A stretch of 50,384 nt of DNA from Alphaproteobacteria bacterium (GCA_009693835.1 SHWM01000008.1:1-50384), one strand, 5' to 3'; shown: positions 1 through 10,300, counted from the first letter of the stretch. Notes: a model not told the origin generated them from the letters alone. Made by a program: numbers and translations.

Positions 1-1261
1 CCCCTGTGACGTCATAGATTACATCGGGCGCCAAAATGCAGACAGGGTGCTCGTAATAATTTATGACAAACCCTTCCTGCGCACGGACGATCTTATCGTC
101 CGGACCGTACAGCGCAGCCGCCATAATTATCCAGGTATCCTCGTCCTGATAAAATCTCCGCCGGTGCGCAATGCTGTGCGACTTACCCGGTTTCAACTTC
201 CCCTCGATTTCCCACACCCGATGCAATTCATAACGGATGACCTCCGTGTTCATATGGCCCTTTCCAAGGATATCCTTATACTCAAGATCAGGGGACACTA
301 AACGATAGGCATTGTAAGGAATGATTTTTTCCGACTTGCCCTGCTGCTCCCAATCATAACGGTCTCCGGCTCCATTGAAGACTTGAAGACTATCTATGGT
401 CCGGATGCCATTGCTCCCGAAATTAGCCGTGTCATACTGGTTGCCGGCAATCCGCTTTACTTTCCGCTCGCCCGGCCTGTAGCCCCAGGTAGGTTTATCC
501 TCGGCCACCTGATCAATGGTGCTATGAATGAGAAAAATGGTGCCCGCATTCTGCGCGGGGCTATGATATTCTTTCAAAACAAAATGAAGCTTGTTGCCGA
601 ACCCGTCCGTATTTGTGACCGCCGGATCGGACCAATTGTAAAAGTACTTCTCGAAGGCGGCTTCCACCGTAAAGTCACCAGCCTTTGACGGCGCCGCGTT
701 GGCTATGCCGCGCTGCATTTTGAAACCGCGATAATTCAGTTCATGATTCCATATTATTTCACGCGCGGATTGCGGAATGGGAAAAGGCGAGGCCATTGTG
801 GCGCCGGTTATTCCGTTTCCATCGTTGATCATTTTGGCGCTGCGCGCATTGCGCGCGACCGCCTGATAGACATGCGGCGGATAGGCGCATGAGCGGCGGG
901 TGGGATACACATTCATGCTGTAACTGCCGGGGTAGGCTGTTAACAGCGCCTTGTTTCCCTCGGTGAGCTGGGCATCATACTGCGCCATATTGGCGGCGTT
1001 GATCGTGTACAGGGGCTTGTCGGCGGCAAACGGGTCGGGATGGTGCTTGCCGGGTTCATAGCCGATGCCGGGCGGCGGCGCGGTTAGACCCCCGTCCCAG
1101 GCCGGAATGGTGCCGGCTTTATTGCCCGCCCGTTCCGCCCCGTAAGGCGTCAGATCGCCCTCAAGCCGTTTGGCCTCGGCTTCTGAAACCGCCGCGTTCA
1201 CAGGCATCGTTGACGCCAGCAGGCCCAGCGCCAGCCCTATCGCCATCCATTGCCTTGTCAT
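1..1261 (-). CDS. DUF1329 family exported protein, copy 3 (3' end cut by window edge)
   Basis: The frame is open from an ATG at 1261 to the left edge, with no stop in the stretch I read codon by codon (2 to about 1020). The N-terminus MTRQWMAIGLALGLL leads a hydrophobic signal peptide ending near PVNAA. It is followed by the same block as its two upstream neighbours (AGTIPAWDGGLTAPPPGIGY). At the window edge it reads VCILAPDVIYDVTGG, matching the last 30 to 40 residues of the other copies, so only a short C-terminus is missing. DUF1329 proteins are periplasmic or outer-membrane-associated and of unknown function. They are often found near exporters and hydrophobic-compound degradation genes. 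This copy lies 52 bases downstream of the middle copy and is probably in the same operon. Confidence 0.9.
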   Translation of the reverse strand, partial: MTRQWMAIGLALGLLASTMPVNAAVSEAEAKRLEGDLTPYGAERAGNKAGTIPAWDGGLTAPPPGIGYEPGKHHPDPFAADKPLYTINAANMAQYDAQLTEGNKALLTAYPGSYSMNVYPTRRSCAYPPHVYQAVARNARSAKMINDGNGITGATMASPFPIPQSAREIIWNHELNYRGFKMQRGIANAAPSKAGDFTVEAAFEKYFYNWSDPAVTNTDGFGNKLHFVLKEYHSPAQNAGTIFLIHSTIDQVAEDKPTWGYRPGERKVKRIAGNQYDTANFGSNGIRTIDSLQVFNGAGDRYDWEQQGKSEKIIPYNAYRLVSPDLEYKDILGKGHMNTEVIRYELHRVWEIEGKLKPGKSHSIAHRRRFYQDEDTWIIMAAALYGPDDKIVRAQEGFVINYYEHPVCILAPDVIYDVTG

Positions 1262-1313
1262 TTTATCCACTCCTGCTGTCAGTCATACCAACTTACGAGT
1301 GATGCCGGGGCGA

Positions 1314-2687
1314 TCAGCGTATCCCCTGACGGCGCATCGATTCAGCGGTGAAAAGATCCCGGTCAATATCAGCGTTGAAATTGACTTCCGGCTCCTGATT
1401 GCGCATGCCCATGACGTGATAGACCCCGCCCGGCACATCATAAATCACGTCGGAGCCAGAAATGCAGAGCGGCTGTTCATAGTAGTTAGAAATAAACGCC
1501 TCCTGGGCGCGGCCCAGTCTGTCCTCTGCGCCATATAGCGCGGTGGATGCAATGATCCAGGTATCCTCGTCCTGATAAAATCTCCGCCGGTGTGCAATGC
1601 TGTGCGACTTCCCTGGTTTCAACTTCCCCTCGATTTCCCACACCCGATGCAATTCATAACGGATCACGTCCGTGTTCAAATGGCCCTTGCGAATAATATC
1701 CTTGTACTGAAGATCAGGAGATGCGAGCCGATAGGTATTGTAAGGGATGATTTTTTCCGACTTGCCAAATTGCTCCCAGTCATAAAGGTCGCCGCCGCCG
1801 CTGAATATTTGGATGGCATCGACGGTCCTGACGCCATTGCTTCCATTCGACGGCGCGTCAAACTTCAGACCGCTCAACCGCTTCACCTTCCGCTCACCAG
1901 GCTTATAGCCCCAGGTATGACGATCTTCCGCGACCTGATCCAGGGTCATGTGCCCCAAAAACATGGCGCCCGCTATTGCCGCCGGACTGCGCGATTCTCT
2001 CAAAAAGTAATAGAGAGAATTCTTCATCCCCTCCGTGCTGGTGATCGCCGGATCGGACCAGTTAAAAAACTGGCTCTCCAGTCCGATTTCGGGCGTGAAG
2101 TCCCCGCTTTTGGAAGGCCCAATATTGGCTGACATACGCTGAACCTTGAAACCGCGGTAATTCAGCTCCTGATTCCACAGAATTTCACGCGCCGATGAAG
2201 TGATAGGAAATGGCGGCGCCATTGTGGCGCCGGTGATGCTGTTGCCGTCGTTGATCATTTGCGCACTGACCGCATTGTGCGCGATGGCCTGATAAACCTG
2301 TGGCGGATACGCACAGGACCGGCGGGTTGGATACACATTCATGCTGTAGGTATCGGGATAGGCGGCAAACAGCGCCTTATGCCCCAGCGTAAGCTGTGCG
2401 TCATATTGCGCCATATTCGCAGGCGTAATCGTGAACAGGGGTTTGTCGGCTGCAAACGGATCGGGATGGTGCTTGCCCGGTTCATAACCAATGCCAGGGG
2501 GCGGCGCGGTTAAACCGCCGTCCCACGCGGGAATCGTTCCCGCCGCATTACCCGCGCGCTCCGCACCGACTGGCGTGAGATCCGTCTCAAGACGTTTGGC
2601 TTCGGCTTCTGAAACCGCCGCCGTGGCTGGCATTGAGGTCATTAATAAACCCAGCGCCAGACAAAATCCTGCTATCTGCCTTAACAT
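1314..2687 (-). CDS. DUF1329 family exported protein, copy 2
   Basis: The protein has 457 residues. I chose the ATG at 2687 over one at 2723 because MLRQIAGFCLALGLLMT gives a clean signal peptide (cleavage near PATAA) and an AGGA lies about 11 bases upstream, while the longer start has no ribosome site. The mature protein starts with VSEAEAKRLETDLT and shares long blocks with the copies on both sides (PAWDGGLTAPPPGIGYEPG, SMNVYPTRRSCAYPP, YNTYRLASPDLQYKDII, YELHRVWEIEGKLKPG). The middle third (residues about 180-260) is the most divergent. No catalytic motif is recognised and the family function is unknown. It is the middle gene of a three-copy tandem array with gaps of 52 and 66 bases. Confidence 0.93.
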   Translation of the reverse strand: MLRQIAGFCLALGLLMTSMPATAAVSEAEAKRLETDLTPVGAERAGNAAGTIPAWDGGLTAPPPGIGYEPGKHHPDPFAADKPLFTITPANMAQYDAQLTLGHKALFAAYPDTYSMNVYPTRRSCAYPPQVYQAIAHNAVSAQMINDGNSITGATMAPPFPITSSAREILWNQELNYRGFKVQRMSANIGPSKSGDFTPEIGLESQFFNWSDPAITSTEGMKNSLYYFLRESRSPAAIAGAMFLGHMTLDQVAEDRHTWGYKPGERKVKRLSGLKFDAPSNGSNGVRTVDAIQIFSGGGDLYDWEQFGKSEKIIPYNTYRLASPDLQYKDIIRKGHLNTDVIRYELHRVWEIEGKLKPGKSHSIAHRRRFYQDEDTWIIASTALYGAEDRLGRAQEAFISNYYEQPLCISGSDVIYDVPGGVYHVMGMRNQEPEVNFNADIDRDLFTAESMRRQGIR

Positions 2688-2753
2688 GTTTTCGCAATTC
2701 CTGTTGCCTGTTGTACCGGCCATTAATTTATTACAGAGACAATCGCCGGGTGT

Positions 2754-4127
2754 TTAACGGACCCCCCTGCGGCGCACGGATTCAGTCGTGAAAAAATCGC
2801 GGTCATTGTTTGCGTTGAGGTCGAGTTCCTGTTCCTTGTTGCGCATGCTGGTGATGTGAAACACGCCCCCGGCGATGTCATAGATCACATCCGGCGCCAG
2901 AATGCAGACAGGGTGCTCATAATAATTTATGGCAAACCCTTCCTGAACACGCGCCATCTCGCCGCCGGGGCCGTAAAGCGCTGTCGAGAGAAGCATCCAG
3001 GTGTCCTCATCGAAATAAAATTTCCGCCGGTGCGCGATGCTGTGCGACATCCCCGGCTTCAGTGTTCCTTCGATCTCCCAGACCCGATGCAATTCATAGC
3101 GGATCAGTTCCGCGTTCAGATGACCCTTGCCAATAATATCTTTATATTCAAGATCGGGGGACGACAGGCGATAAGTATTATACGGGATGATTTTTTCCGA
3201 CTTTCCCTGTTGCTCCCACGTATAACGGTCGCCCGCTCCGCTGAAAACGTGAATTCCCATATCGATGGTCCGGACGCCATTGGCTCCGTTCGTTGGCGCA
3301 TCATAGGCGTTGCCGGTCACCCGCTTTACCTTCCGCTCGCCGGTCTTGTAGAGCCAGGTATGTTTGGCGTCCGCCACCTGATCGAGGGTGTAGTGCCCCA
3401 AAAACATGGTGCCTGCAATCTGGGGCGGACTAATGTTTATTCTGTTAAAGAAAAACACCATGTTGCCCATCCCCTCCGTCGTGGTGATGGCAGGGTCGGA
3501 CCAGTTCCAGATGTAATACTCGTCAGCAGCTTCAATCGTGAAGTCACCGCCCTTCGACGACACCGTGGCCGCCGCGCCAGCCTTTGTTTTGAAGCCGCGA
3601 TACATCAGCTCAAAGTTCCACAGCACCTCGCGCGCCGATTGCGGAATGGGAAACGGCGACGCCATCGTGGCGCCTGTTACGCTATTTTCATCGTTGATCA
3701 TCTTGGCGCTGACAGCGTTGCGCGCAATCGCCTGATAGACATGCGGCGGAAATGCGCAGGACCGGTGCGTCGGATACACATTCATGCTGTAGGTGTCGGG
3801 ATAGGTAGTTAGCAGCGCCTTGTTTCCCTGTGTGAGCTGGGCGTCATACTGCGCCATATTGGCGGCATTGATCGTGAACAGGGGTTTGTCGGCGGCAAAC
3901 GGGTCGGGATGGTGCTTGCCCGGTTCATAGCCGATGCCGGGCGGCGGCGCGGTTAAACCCCCGTCCCAAGCCGGTATTGTTCCGGCCGCATTTCCAGCGC
4001 GCTCCGCTCCGGTGGGAGTGAGATCCGTTTCAAGACGTTTGGCTTCCTCGGGCGATACGGCGGCGAAAACCTGTGATATTCCTAACACCAGACCAGCAGA
4101 TAATAATGTTCTTGCTACCCAAAGCAT
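2754..4127 (-). CDS. DUF1329 family exported protein, copy 1
   Basis: The protein has 457 residues and is the first gene of the tandem array. The ATG at 4127 has an AGGAG about 8 bases upstream, the best ribosome site of the three copies. MLWVARTLLSAGLVLGISQ forms a signal peptide ending near VFAA; the mature part begins VSPEEAKRLETDLTPTG. It ends EQELDLNANNDRDFFTTES, parallel to the end of copy 2. Conserved cysteines recur in the copies (RSCAFPP; PVCILAPDVIYD), and a disulfide is possible in the periplasm, though that is inference. Sequence similarity is highest at the N-terminal 80 residues, as expected for a recent duplication or gene conversion. Function unknown. Confidence 0.93.
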   Translation of the reverse strand: MLWVARTLLSAGLVLGISQVFAAVSPEEAKRLETDLTPTGAERAGNAAGTIPAWDGGLTAPPPGIGYEPGKHHPDPFAADKPLFTINAANMAQYDAQLTQGNKALLTTYPDTYSMNVYPTHRSCAFPPHVYQAIARNAVSAKMINDENSVTGATMASPFPIPQSAREVLWNFELMYRGFKTKAGAAATVSSKGGDFTIEAADEYYIWNWSDPAITTTEGMGNMVFFFNRINISPPQIAGTMFLGHYTLDQVADAKHTWLYKTGERKVKRVTGNAYDAPTNGANGVRTIDMGIHVFSGAGDRYTWEQQGKSEKIIPYNTYRLSSPDLEYKDIIGKGHLNAELIRYELHRVWEIEGTLKPGMSHSIAHRRKFYFDEDTWMLLSTALYGPGGEMARVQEGFAINYYEHPVCILAPDVIYDIAGGVFHITSMRNKEQELDLNANNDRDFFTTESVRRRGVR

Positions 4128-4283
4128 GCATTCGCTCCTACTATGTACAGATATTTTTCACCAAGGGCGCCACATGGATGACGAAGGCCACCTAGCGATA
4201 TATAGTATTGAAACAGACGATCTTACGCAATAGACCCGCTGCGGGTATCACTGGCTTACAGGCCACTGCAAACCGAGGCACAC
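4128..4283. promoter_or_regulatory. Divergent intergenic region between DUF1329 array and dihydroorotase
   Basis: This 156-base region separates two divergent genes and must carry promoters for both. It is locally AT-rich around 4195-4230 (TATATAGTATTGAAAC). A GAGG sits 6 bases before the dihydroorotase ATG, and an AGGAG precedes the DUF1329 ATG. I cannot assign a specific -35/-10 pair with confidence. Confidence 0.4.
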
Positions 4284-5630
4284 ATGCCGGAAAATTTTGA
4301 CCTGATCCTGTCGGGCGCGACCATCGTCAATCATGATGGCCGTGGCGTTGCAGATGTGGGGGTCCGCGACGGGCGCACAGCGGCTATTGGCGATTTGAGC
4401 AAGGCCAGTGCCGGCCGGACGATTCAGGCGAAAGGCCTGCATCTGCTGCCCGGCGTGATCGACAGCCAGGTGCATTTCCGCGAACCCGGCAACGAACATA
4501 AAGAAAATCTGCAAACCGGCAGTCTGGCGGCGGTCATGGGCGGAGTGACCGCCGTGTTTGAAATGCCCAATACCGTTCCCGCCACCACAGACGCCGAGGC
4601 GCTGGCCGACAAGGTACGCCGCGCCAGAGGGCGGATGCATTGCGATTTTGCCTTCTATATGGGTGCGTCGGTTGAAAACGCGGCGGAGCTTGGGGAACTG
4701 GAACGCCTGCCCGGCTGTGCTGGTGTAAAAATGTTCATGGGCGCCTCCACTGGTTCGCTGCTGGTGTCCGAGGATGAGGGCGTGCGCCAGGTGCTGCGCC
4801 ATGGGCGGCGGCGCGTGGCGATCCATTCCGAGGATCAGGCCCGCATGGTGGCGCGCAAACATCTGGCACTGCCCGGCGCGGTGGAAACGCACCCGGTTTG
4901 GCGCGACGCCGAATCCGCGCTGCTGTCCACGCAGCGTCTGTTGCGAATCGCGCGTGAAGAAGGCCGCCGGGTGCATGTCCTGCATATTACCACGGCGGAA
5001 GAAATTTCCCTACTGGCCGCACACAAGGATATCGCCAGCGTCGAGGTGACGCCCCAGCATCTGACGCTTGCAGCGCCCGAGGCCTATGCGGAGCTGGGCG
5101 CCCGCGCCCAGATGAACCCGCCGATACGCGACGCGCTGCATCGCGCCGGCCTGTGGCGCGGCGTGGCGAACGGTGTCGTCGACGTGCTGGGTTCCGATCA
5201 CGCGCCGCATACGCTTCAGGAAAAAGGCCTGACGGGGGACAATATAAACGTCTATCCCAACACGCCTTCCGGCATGCCGGGGGTGCAGACGCTCGTCCCT
5301 ATCCTGCTGGATCATGTGGCGGCAGGAAGACTATCGCTGGAGCGTTTTGTCGATCTTACCTCGCATGGCCCCAACCGGATTTTCGGCATCGCCAACAAGG
5401 GGCGGCTGGCGGTGGGCTATGACGCGGATTATACGCTGGTCGATCTGCGGGCCGAGCGGGTGATTGAAGACCAGATGATGAAGGGCCGTTCCGGCTGGAC
5501 CCCGTTTCATGGCCGTAAGGTTACAGGCTGGCCGATGGGCACGATTGTGCGGGGGCATGTGGTGATGTGGGACGGCGCAATTGACGACGCGCATCAGGGC
5601 GCACCCATCCGCTTTCAGGAATGTTTGTAA
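4284..5630 (+). CDS. pyrC: Dihydroorotase (cyclic amidohydrolase, PyrC type)
   Basis: The protein has 448 residues, the usual size for class I dihydroorotases, which interconvert carbamoyl-aspartate and dihydroorotate in cytoplasmic pyrimidine synthesis. Recognisable in order: N-terminal strand domain (DLILSGATIVNHDG); a metal-site region DSQVHFREPGNEHKE at about 60-74; GGVTAVFEMPNT; a candidate carbamylated lysine in GVKMFMG; AIHSED; VLHITT; the catalytic-Asp region GSDHAPHT; and an end typical of the superfamily (NKGRLAVGYDADYTLVDL). The usual metal motif DxHxH reads D-S-Q-V-H, with glutamine for the first histidine. I recall this variant from other alphaproteobacterial dihydroorotases. No aspartate carbamoyltransferase gene is adjacent. 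A related hydantoinase or allantoinase role is the main alternative. Confidence 0.82.
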   Translation: MPENFDLILSGATIVNHDGRGVADVGVRDGRTAAIGDLSKASAGRTIQAKGLHLLPGVIDSQVHFREPGNEHKENLQTGSLAAVMGGVTAVFEMPNTVPATTDAEALADKVRRARGRMHCDFAFYMGASVENAAELGELERLPGCAGVKMFMGASTGSLLVSEDEGVRQVLRHGRRRVAIHSEDQARMVARKHLALPGAVETHPVWRDAESALLSTQRLLRIAREEGRRVHVLHITTAEEISLLAAHKDIASVEVTPQHLTLAAPEAYAELGARAQMNPPIRDALHRAGLWRGVANGVVDVLGSDHAPHTLQEKGLTGDNINVYPNTPSGMPGVQTLVPILLDHVAAGRLSLERFVDLTSHGPNRIFGIANKGRLAVGYDADYTLVDLRAERVIEDQMMKGRSGWTPFHGRKVTGWPMGTIVRGHVVMWDGAIDDAHQGAPIRFQECL

Positions 5631-5642
5631 AACCCCGCGCGC

Positions 5643-5924
5643 TTAATGCAGTGTGGGCGAACCCTCAAGATTGAGGACTACGCCCGCCACCCGAATGGGT
5701 TGCGTTATGATCTTGTCGCGGCACGCGACACGCACCGAATGCAGTTTCCCATCCAGATTGGTCTGCCAGAAATCCAGGAAATGACATAAAACCGGAAAGC
5801 GCGGCGCCAGATCCAGCCGCTGCCAGATAAAGCTTTGCAGCAGGAAGGGATGATCCGGATAATGGTAGACTATCTCGACCGTCGTGGGCCGGTATCCCTG
5901 TAATAAAAGTTCAAACTCGGTCAT
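5643..5924 (-). CDS. usg: Usg-like family protein
   Basis: This 93-residue protein belongs to the small Usg-like family known from alphaproteobacteria, sometimes near tryptophan genes; its function is unknown. Typical features are MTEFELLLQGYRPTTVEIVY at the start, YPDHPFLLQSFIWQ, the DLAPRFPVLCHFLDFW core and LHSVRVA near the end. I chose the ATG at 5924 over one at 5951 because GAGGAAG lies 6 bases upstream and the protein then starts exactly as the family does. It lies convergent to the dihydroorotase gene, 12 bases from its stop, and divergent from the reductase gene that follows. Confidence 0.87.
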   Translation of the reverse strand: MTEFELLLQGYRPTTVEIVYHYPDHPFLLQSFIWQRLDLAPRFPVLCHFLDFWQTNLDGKLHSVRVACRDKIITQPIRVAGVVLNLEGSPTLH

Positions 5925-6019
5925 GAACTTCCTCACAAAAATAATGTACACTCACCCTATGGTCCTTCACCAGCCTTACCTGCGGGTTAACAGGCCCCTG
6001 CCAACAGAGGAAATTTACT

Positions 6020-7024
6020 ATGCCAGATAATTTCAAGGCAATTTATATCAGCAAGACCGAAACCGGCCAGTCGGTCGAGATCAAAACACTGACGGATGCC
6101 GATTTTCCCGCTAGTCCGGAAGATAATGTGACGGTTGCCGTCGAATATTCCACCGTCAACTATAAGGACGGGCTGGCCCTGACCGGCAAATCACCGATTA
6201 TCCGTTCCTATCCGATGGCCCCGGGGATCGATCTGGCTGGCACCGTCACCGCCTCTGCCGATCCTAAATTCAAACCCGGCGACAAGGTGCTGGTGAACGG
6301 CTATGGGCTGGGTGAAAATCATTGGGGCGGCTATGCCCAGCGCGCACGGCTTCCCGGCAAATTTCTGGTGCCTGTGCCAAAAAGTTTCAGTGCCGCACAA
6401 ACCATGGCGATCGGCACCGGCGGCTATACGGCCATGCTGTGTGTGCTAGCGCTGGAAAAGCAGGGGGTGCGCCCGGGTCAGGGCGAAATACTTGTGACAG
6501 GTGCGGCGGGCGGCGTGGGCAGCGTCGCCATTGCCCTGCTGGCCAAGCTTGGCTTCAAGGTGGTGGCCTCAACCGGGCGGCTGGACGAAACCGGATATCT
6601 GAAGGATCTGGGCGCCGCCGAGGTGATAGACCGGGCCACCCTTTCGGGCCCCGCCAGGGCGCTGGGCAAGGAGCGCTGGGCGGGCGTTGTCGATGCGGTC
6701 GGCAGCACGACGCTGGCCAACGCGATTTCACAGACCAGATATGAGGGCACGGTCACGGCCTGTGGACTGGCGCAGGGCGCCGACCTGCCGGTCACGGTCA
6801 TGCCCTTTATCCTGCGCGGGGTTAAACTGATCGGCGTGGATTCCGTGATGGCCCCGATGGCCATCCGGCTCGAAGCATGGTCACGGCTGGCGCGCGACCT
6901 GGAGCCCGGTAAACTGGTGCTGATCGGCGGCCGCACCATCCCCCTTGCCGCCGTGCCGCAGGCCGCCAGCGACATACTGGACGGAAAAATCCGCGGGCGG
7001 GTCATCGTGGATGTGAATGGCTGA
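6020..7024 (+). CDS. acuI: MDR-family acrylyl-CoA reductase (AcuI/YhdH type)
   Basis: The protein has 334 residues, matching zinc-free medium-chain reductases of the AcuI/YhdH group, which reduce acrylyl-CoA to propionyl-CoA with NADPH in the cytoplasm. Signature segments are STVNYKDGLALTGKSPIIRS at about 50-69, PGIDLAGTV, GYGLGENHWGGYAQ, TGGYTAMLCVLAL, and the nucleotide-binding VTGAAGGVGSVAIALLAKLG at about 160-179. Zinc-ligand cysteines of the alcohol dehydrogenases are absent, as in the family. A strong ribosome site (AGAGGAAA) lies about 7 bases before the ATG. A nearby acyl-CoA carboxylase suggests C3 acyl-CoA metabolism, but the genes are separated by a tRNA and need not be linked. Confidence 0.9.
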   Translation: MPDNFKAIYISKTETGQSVEIKTLTDADFPASPEDNVTVAVEYSTVNYKDGLALTGKSPIIRSYPMAPGIDLAGTVTASADPKFKPGDKVLVNGYGLGENHWGGYAQRARLPGKFLVPVPKSFSAAQTMAIGTGGYTAMLCVLALEKQGVRPGQGEILVTGAAGGVGSVAIALLAKLGFKVVASTGRLDETGYLKDLGAAEVIDRATLSGPARALGKERWAGVVDAVGSTTLANAISQTRYEGTVTACGLAQGADLPVTVMPFILRGVKLIGVDSVMAPMAIRLEAWSRLARDLEPGKLVLIGGRTIPLAAVPQAASDILDGKIRGRVIVDVNG

Positions 7025-7053
7025 CCGGAACGCCGGACAGGCGCCCGGCTGAC

Positions 7054-7083
7054 TTGACAGGGGGCGGCGGGCGTTCCTATATG
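7054..7083 (+). promoter_or_regulatory. Sigma-70 promoter for tRNA-Met
   Basis: A perfect TTGACA at 7054-7059, an 18-base GC-rich spacer, and TATATG at 7078-7083 lie just upstream of the tRNA gene. Transcription would start near 7090, giving a leader of about 25 bases. Placement and box quality make this a convincing stable-RNA promoter. Confidence 0.7.
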
Positions 7084-7115
7084 CCAGCCGCAACCGCGCA
7101 AACCCGTGCGGCCAT

Positions 7116-7192
7116 GGCGGAGTAGCTCAGCTGGTTAGAGCAGCGGAATCATAATCCGCGTGTCGGGGGTTCGAATCCCTCCTCCGCTACCA
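7116..7192 (+). tRNA. tRNA-Met (CAU), elongator type
   Basis: A 77-base cloverleaf with encoded CCA at 7190-7192. The acceptor stem GGCGGAG pairs with CTCCGCT (G-U at the first pair). The D-arm is GCTCAGCTGGTTAGAGC, the anticodon stem GCGGA/TCCGC encloses loop ATCATAA with anticodon CAT, and the T-arm is GGGGGTTCGAATCCCTC. A CAU anticodon could also mean lysidine-modified tRNA-Ile or initiator tRNA, but the acceptor and anticodon-arm sequence match alphaproteobacterial elongator tRNA-Met as I remember it. Confidence 0.9.
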
Positions 7193-7339
7193 AGCCCGTT
7201 TGGCCCATACAGGCCCCCTTCCCCCACGCCTATGCACAGAGCCTAGCGCAAGGCAGCATGACTGGATAAGATCGGGGCCGCGTAATAGCACCCCAATCGC
7301 GGGACCGGGGGTGCGGAATATTCATGGGGAGGGTGCAGT

Positions 7340-10300
7340 TTGTTCAAGCGGGTGTTGATTGCGAACCGGGGTGAGATTGCGATACGTATTGCGCGCGCCG
7401 CCGCCGGACTGGGTGTAGAAAGCGTCAGTATATTCTCCCCGGCAGACCATCTGGGTTTGCATACACGCGTGTCCACGCACAGCCATCCGCTCGGCGGGAC
7501 CGCCGGCGATCCGGTAGCCGCCTATCTCGATGTTGAGGCGGTCGTCGCCGCTGCCATTGCCAACAGATGCGACTGCGTCCATCCGGGTTATGGCTTTCTT
7601 TCGGAGAACGCCGCGTTTGCGCGGCATTGCCTTGCCGAAGAAGTCACATTTATCGGGCCAAGGCCTGAGGCGCTGAGCCTGTTTGGCGACAAGGTCAAGG
7701 CGCGCCAGCTTGCCGGGTCACTGGGCATCCCGATTGTGCCAGGAAGCAAGGGCGCGTTGGAAACCGTCGCGGACGCCTTGCAGGCGGCAGAGACCATTGG
7801 CTATCCCGTAATGCTGAAGGCCTCGGCCGGCGGCGGCGGGCGGGGGATGCGGCTGGTCACCAACGCCGCCGGAATGGAGGCGGCTTTTCAGCGTTGCCGC
7901 AGCGAGGCCGTAGCCGCGTTCGGAGACGGATCGCTCTTCCTCGAAAAGGCGATCCAGCGGCCCCGGCACATCGAGGTGCAGATTTTAGCGGACAAGAGCG
8001 GTAACACAGTCCATCTGTGGGAACGCGACTGTTCGGTTCAGTTGCGCAATCAGAAAGTCGTCGAGATTGCCCCGGCGCACGGGCTGGAAGCGGGCCTGCG
8101 GTCGCGCCTTCTGGAGGACGCGCTGCGGCTGGCGAAGGCAGGGCATTATACCAATGCCGGGACGGTGGAGTTTCTGTTGGCGCCAGAGACGGGGGCGTAT
8201 TATTTCATAGAGTGCAATCCGCGCATCCAGGTTGAGCATACCATCACAGAGGAGGTGACGGGCGTTGATCTCGTGGAAGCCCAGTTCAGAATTGCAGCCG
8301 GGGTGACGCTGGCCGAGCTTGGCCTTTCCACCCCGCCCGCAGCGCGGGGGTTTGCCGTACAGGCGCGGGTCACGGCCTCAGGATCAGGAACGATCAGCAG
8401 TTACAAGGAACCCGCAGGGCCAGGCGTGCGGGTGGATTCGTGCGGCTATCTGGGCCTGACGCCGCCGCCCCAGTTCGACCCAATGTTCGCCAAAGTCATA
8501 GGACGTTCAAATTCCACCGGCACACTGGCCTCGGCGCTGGAACGGACGCGCCGGGCCTTGTCGGAGTTTCACATTGCCGGGCTGCCGACCAATCTGGGGC
8601 AGTTGCAGGCGATCCTGTCCGAACCGTCGGTTCTGGCGGGAGACGCCCGCACCACCCTGCTTTCAGAAAATGAAAAACTGTCTCTGCCCTCAGGCGGCCT
8701 GACAGCGAAGCCAGAGGGATCACTGGCGCTGCTCATTCAGCAGGCTGGCGGGCCTGGGCGCGGGCGGATGGCGCCTCCTGCCAACCCCGCCGCCTCATTA
8801 AGCGTGCCTGAGGGCGAGGAAGGGGTCGAAGCGCCGATGGGCGGAACGATGCTGGAAGTTACCGCCACCGTCGGCGCCACTGTTGCGGCGGGCGACACGC
8901 TGATGGTGATCAGCGCCATGAAAATGGAAACCTCCGTGACGGCGCCATGCGCAGGCGTGGTGACAGCGCTGGCCTATGAAGTGGGTGCCGCCATATCGCC
9001 CGGCCAGGTCGTCGCTGTCATCGCCCCTTCGGATGATGCGCAGACACGGGCCGCACGCCGGGCGGATGACGCGGACAGTTGGGCGCCCATGATCGCGCAG
9101 GTCGCCTCCATGCAGGCAATCGCGCACCGCCGCTTTGCACCTGACTCCACCGATCCAGGCGTGGTGCGTCAGCGCAGCCGCGCCAAACTGACCTGCCGGG
9201 AGCGGATTGACCTGTTGCTGGATGGTGGAAGCTTTCGGGAGGTCGGCAGTCTGGCGGGCTTTGCAAGCTATGACGGCGAAGGCGGCGTGGCGGATTTCAC
9301 CCCGGCCAATCATGTCGGGGGCTGGGGCGCCATTGCGGGGCGGCGCGCCGTTGTATGCGCGGATGATTTCACGTCGCGTGGCGGACACTCGGACGGCGCA
9401 GTGGGCGAAAAGAGCCGGTATCTGGACGAGATGGCCCTGGAGATGCGCTGCCCTTCCGTGCGGTTGCTGGACGGCTCGTCGGGCGGCGGCAGCGTCGCCT
9501 CAATGGTGCCGAAGCAGGCGGAAGGCACAACCGCCGCACAGGAAAGTTCGGGCGCCATCAAGGCGGGACGGCCGCGCGTGTCTGGCGGCGGAGGGTCCTT
9601 TCTGCCCGGTCATCTGGGCGCCACCATGTACGCCCAGCAGCTTTCAACCGTACCCGTTGTGAACGTGTTGCTGGGCAGCGTCGTCGGGATTGGCGCAGCC
9701 AAGGCGGTGCTGGGCCATTTCGCCGTGATGGTGCGCGACATTGCGCAACTGTTTGTCGCGGGGCCGCCGGTGGTGAGCCATGCCATGGGATATGATGTGA
9801 CCAAGGAAGACCTTGGCGACTGGCGCATTCATTGCCGCAATGGTTCGGTGGACACTCTGGCCGAGACAGAGGCGGAAGCGGTGGCGATGGCCCAGCGGTT
9901 CCTGTCCTACCTGCCCGCCAGTGTCTATGAAGCGCCGCCTGTCCTGGAGGCGGAGGATCCGGCCGACAGGCGCGAGGAGGAACTGTTCTTCATCGTGCCG
10001 CGCAAACGTTCCAGCACCTTCGACATACGCCGCGCCATCCGGCTGATGGCCGACAAGGGATCGTTCTTTGAAATAGGGGCGCTGTGGGGAACGGATCAGG
10101 TCGTGGGGTTTGCGCGGTTCAAGGGCTATCCTGTCGGCGTGATCGCCTCGGACAGCCGCCACGAAAATGGAGGCGCGCTGACGGCCGATGGCTGCGACAA
10201 GCTGCGGCGTCATCTTGATCTGTGCGACCTTTTCCATCTGCCTGTGGTGAATCTGGTAGACAATCCCGGTTTTGCCGTGGGCATAGAGCATGAAATGGCC

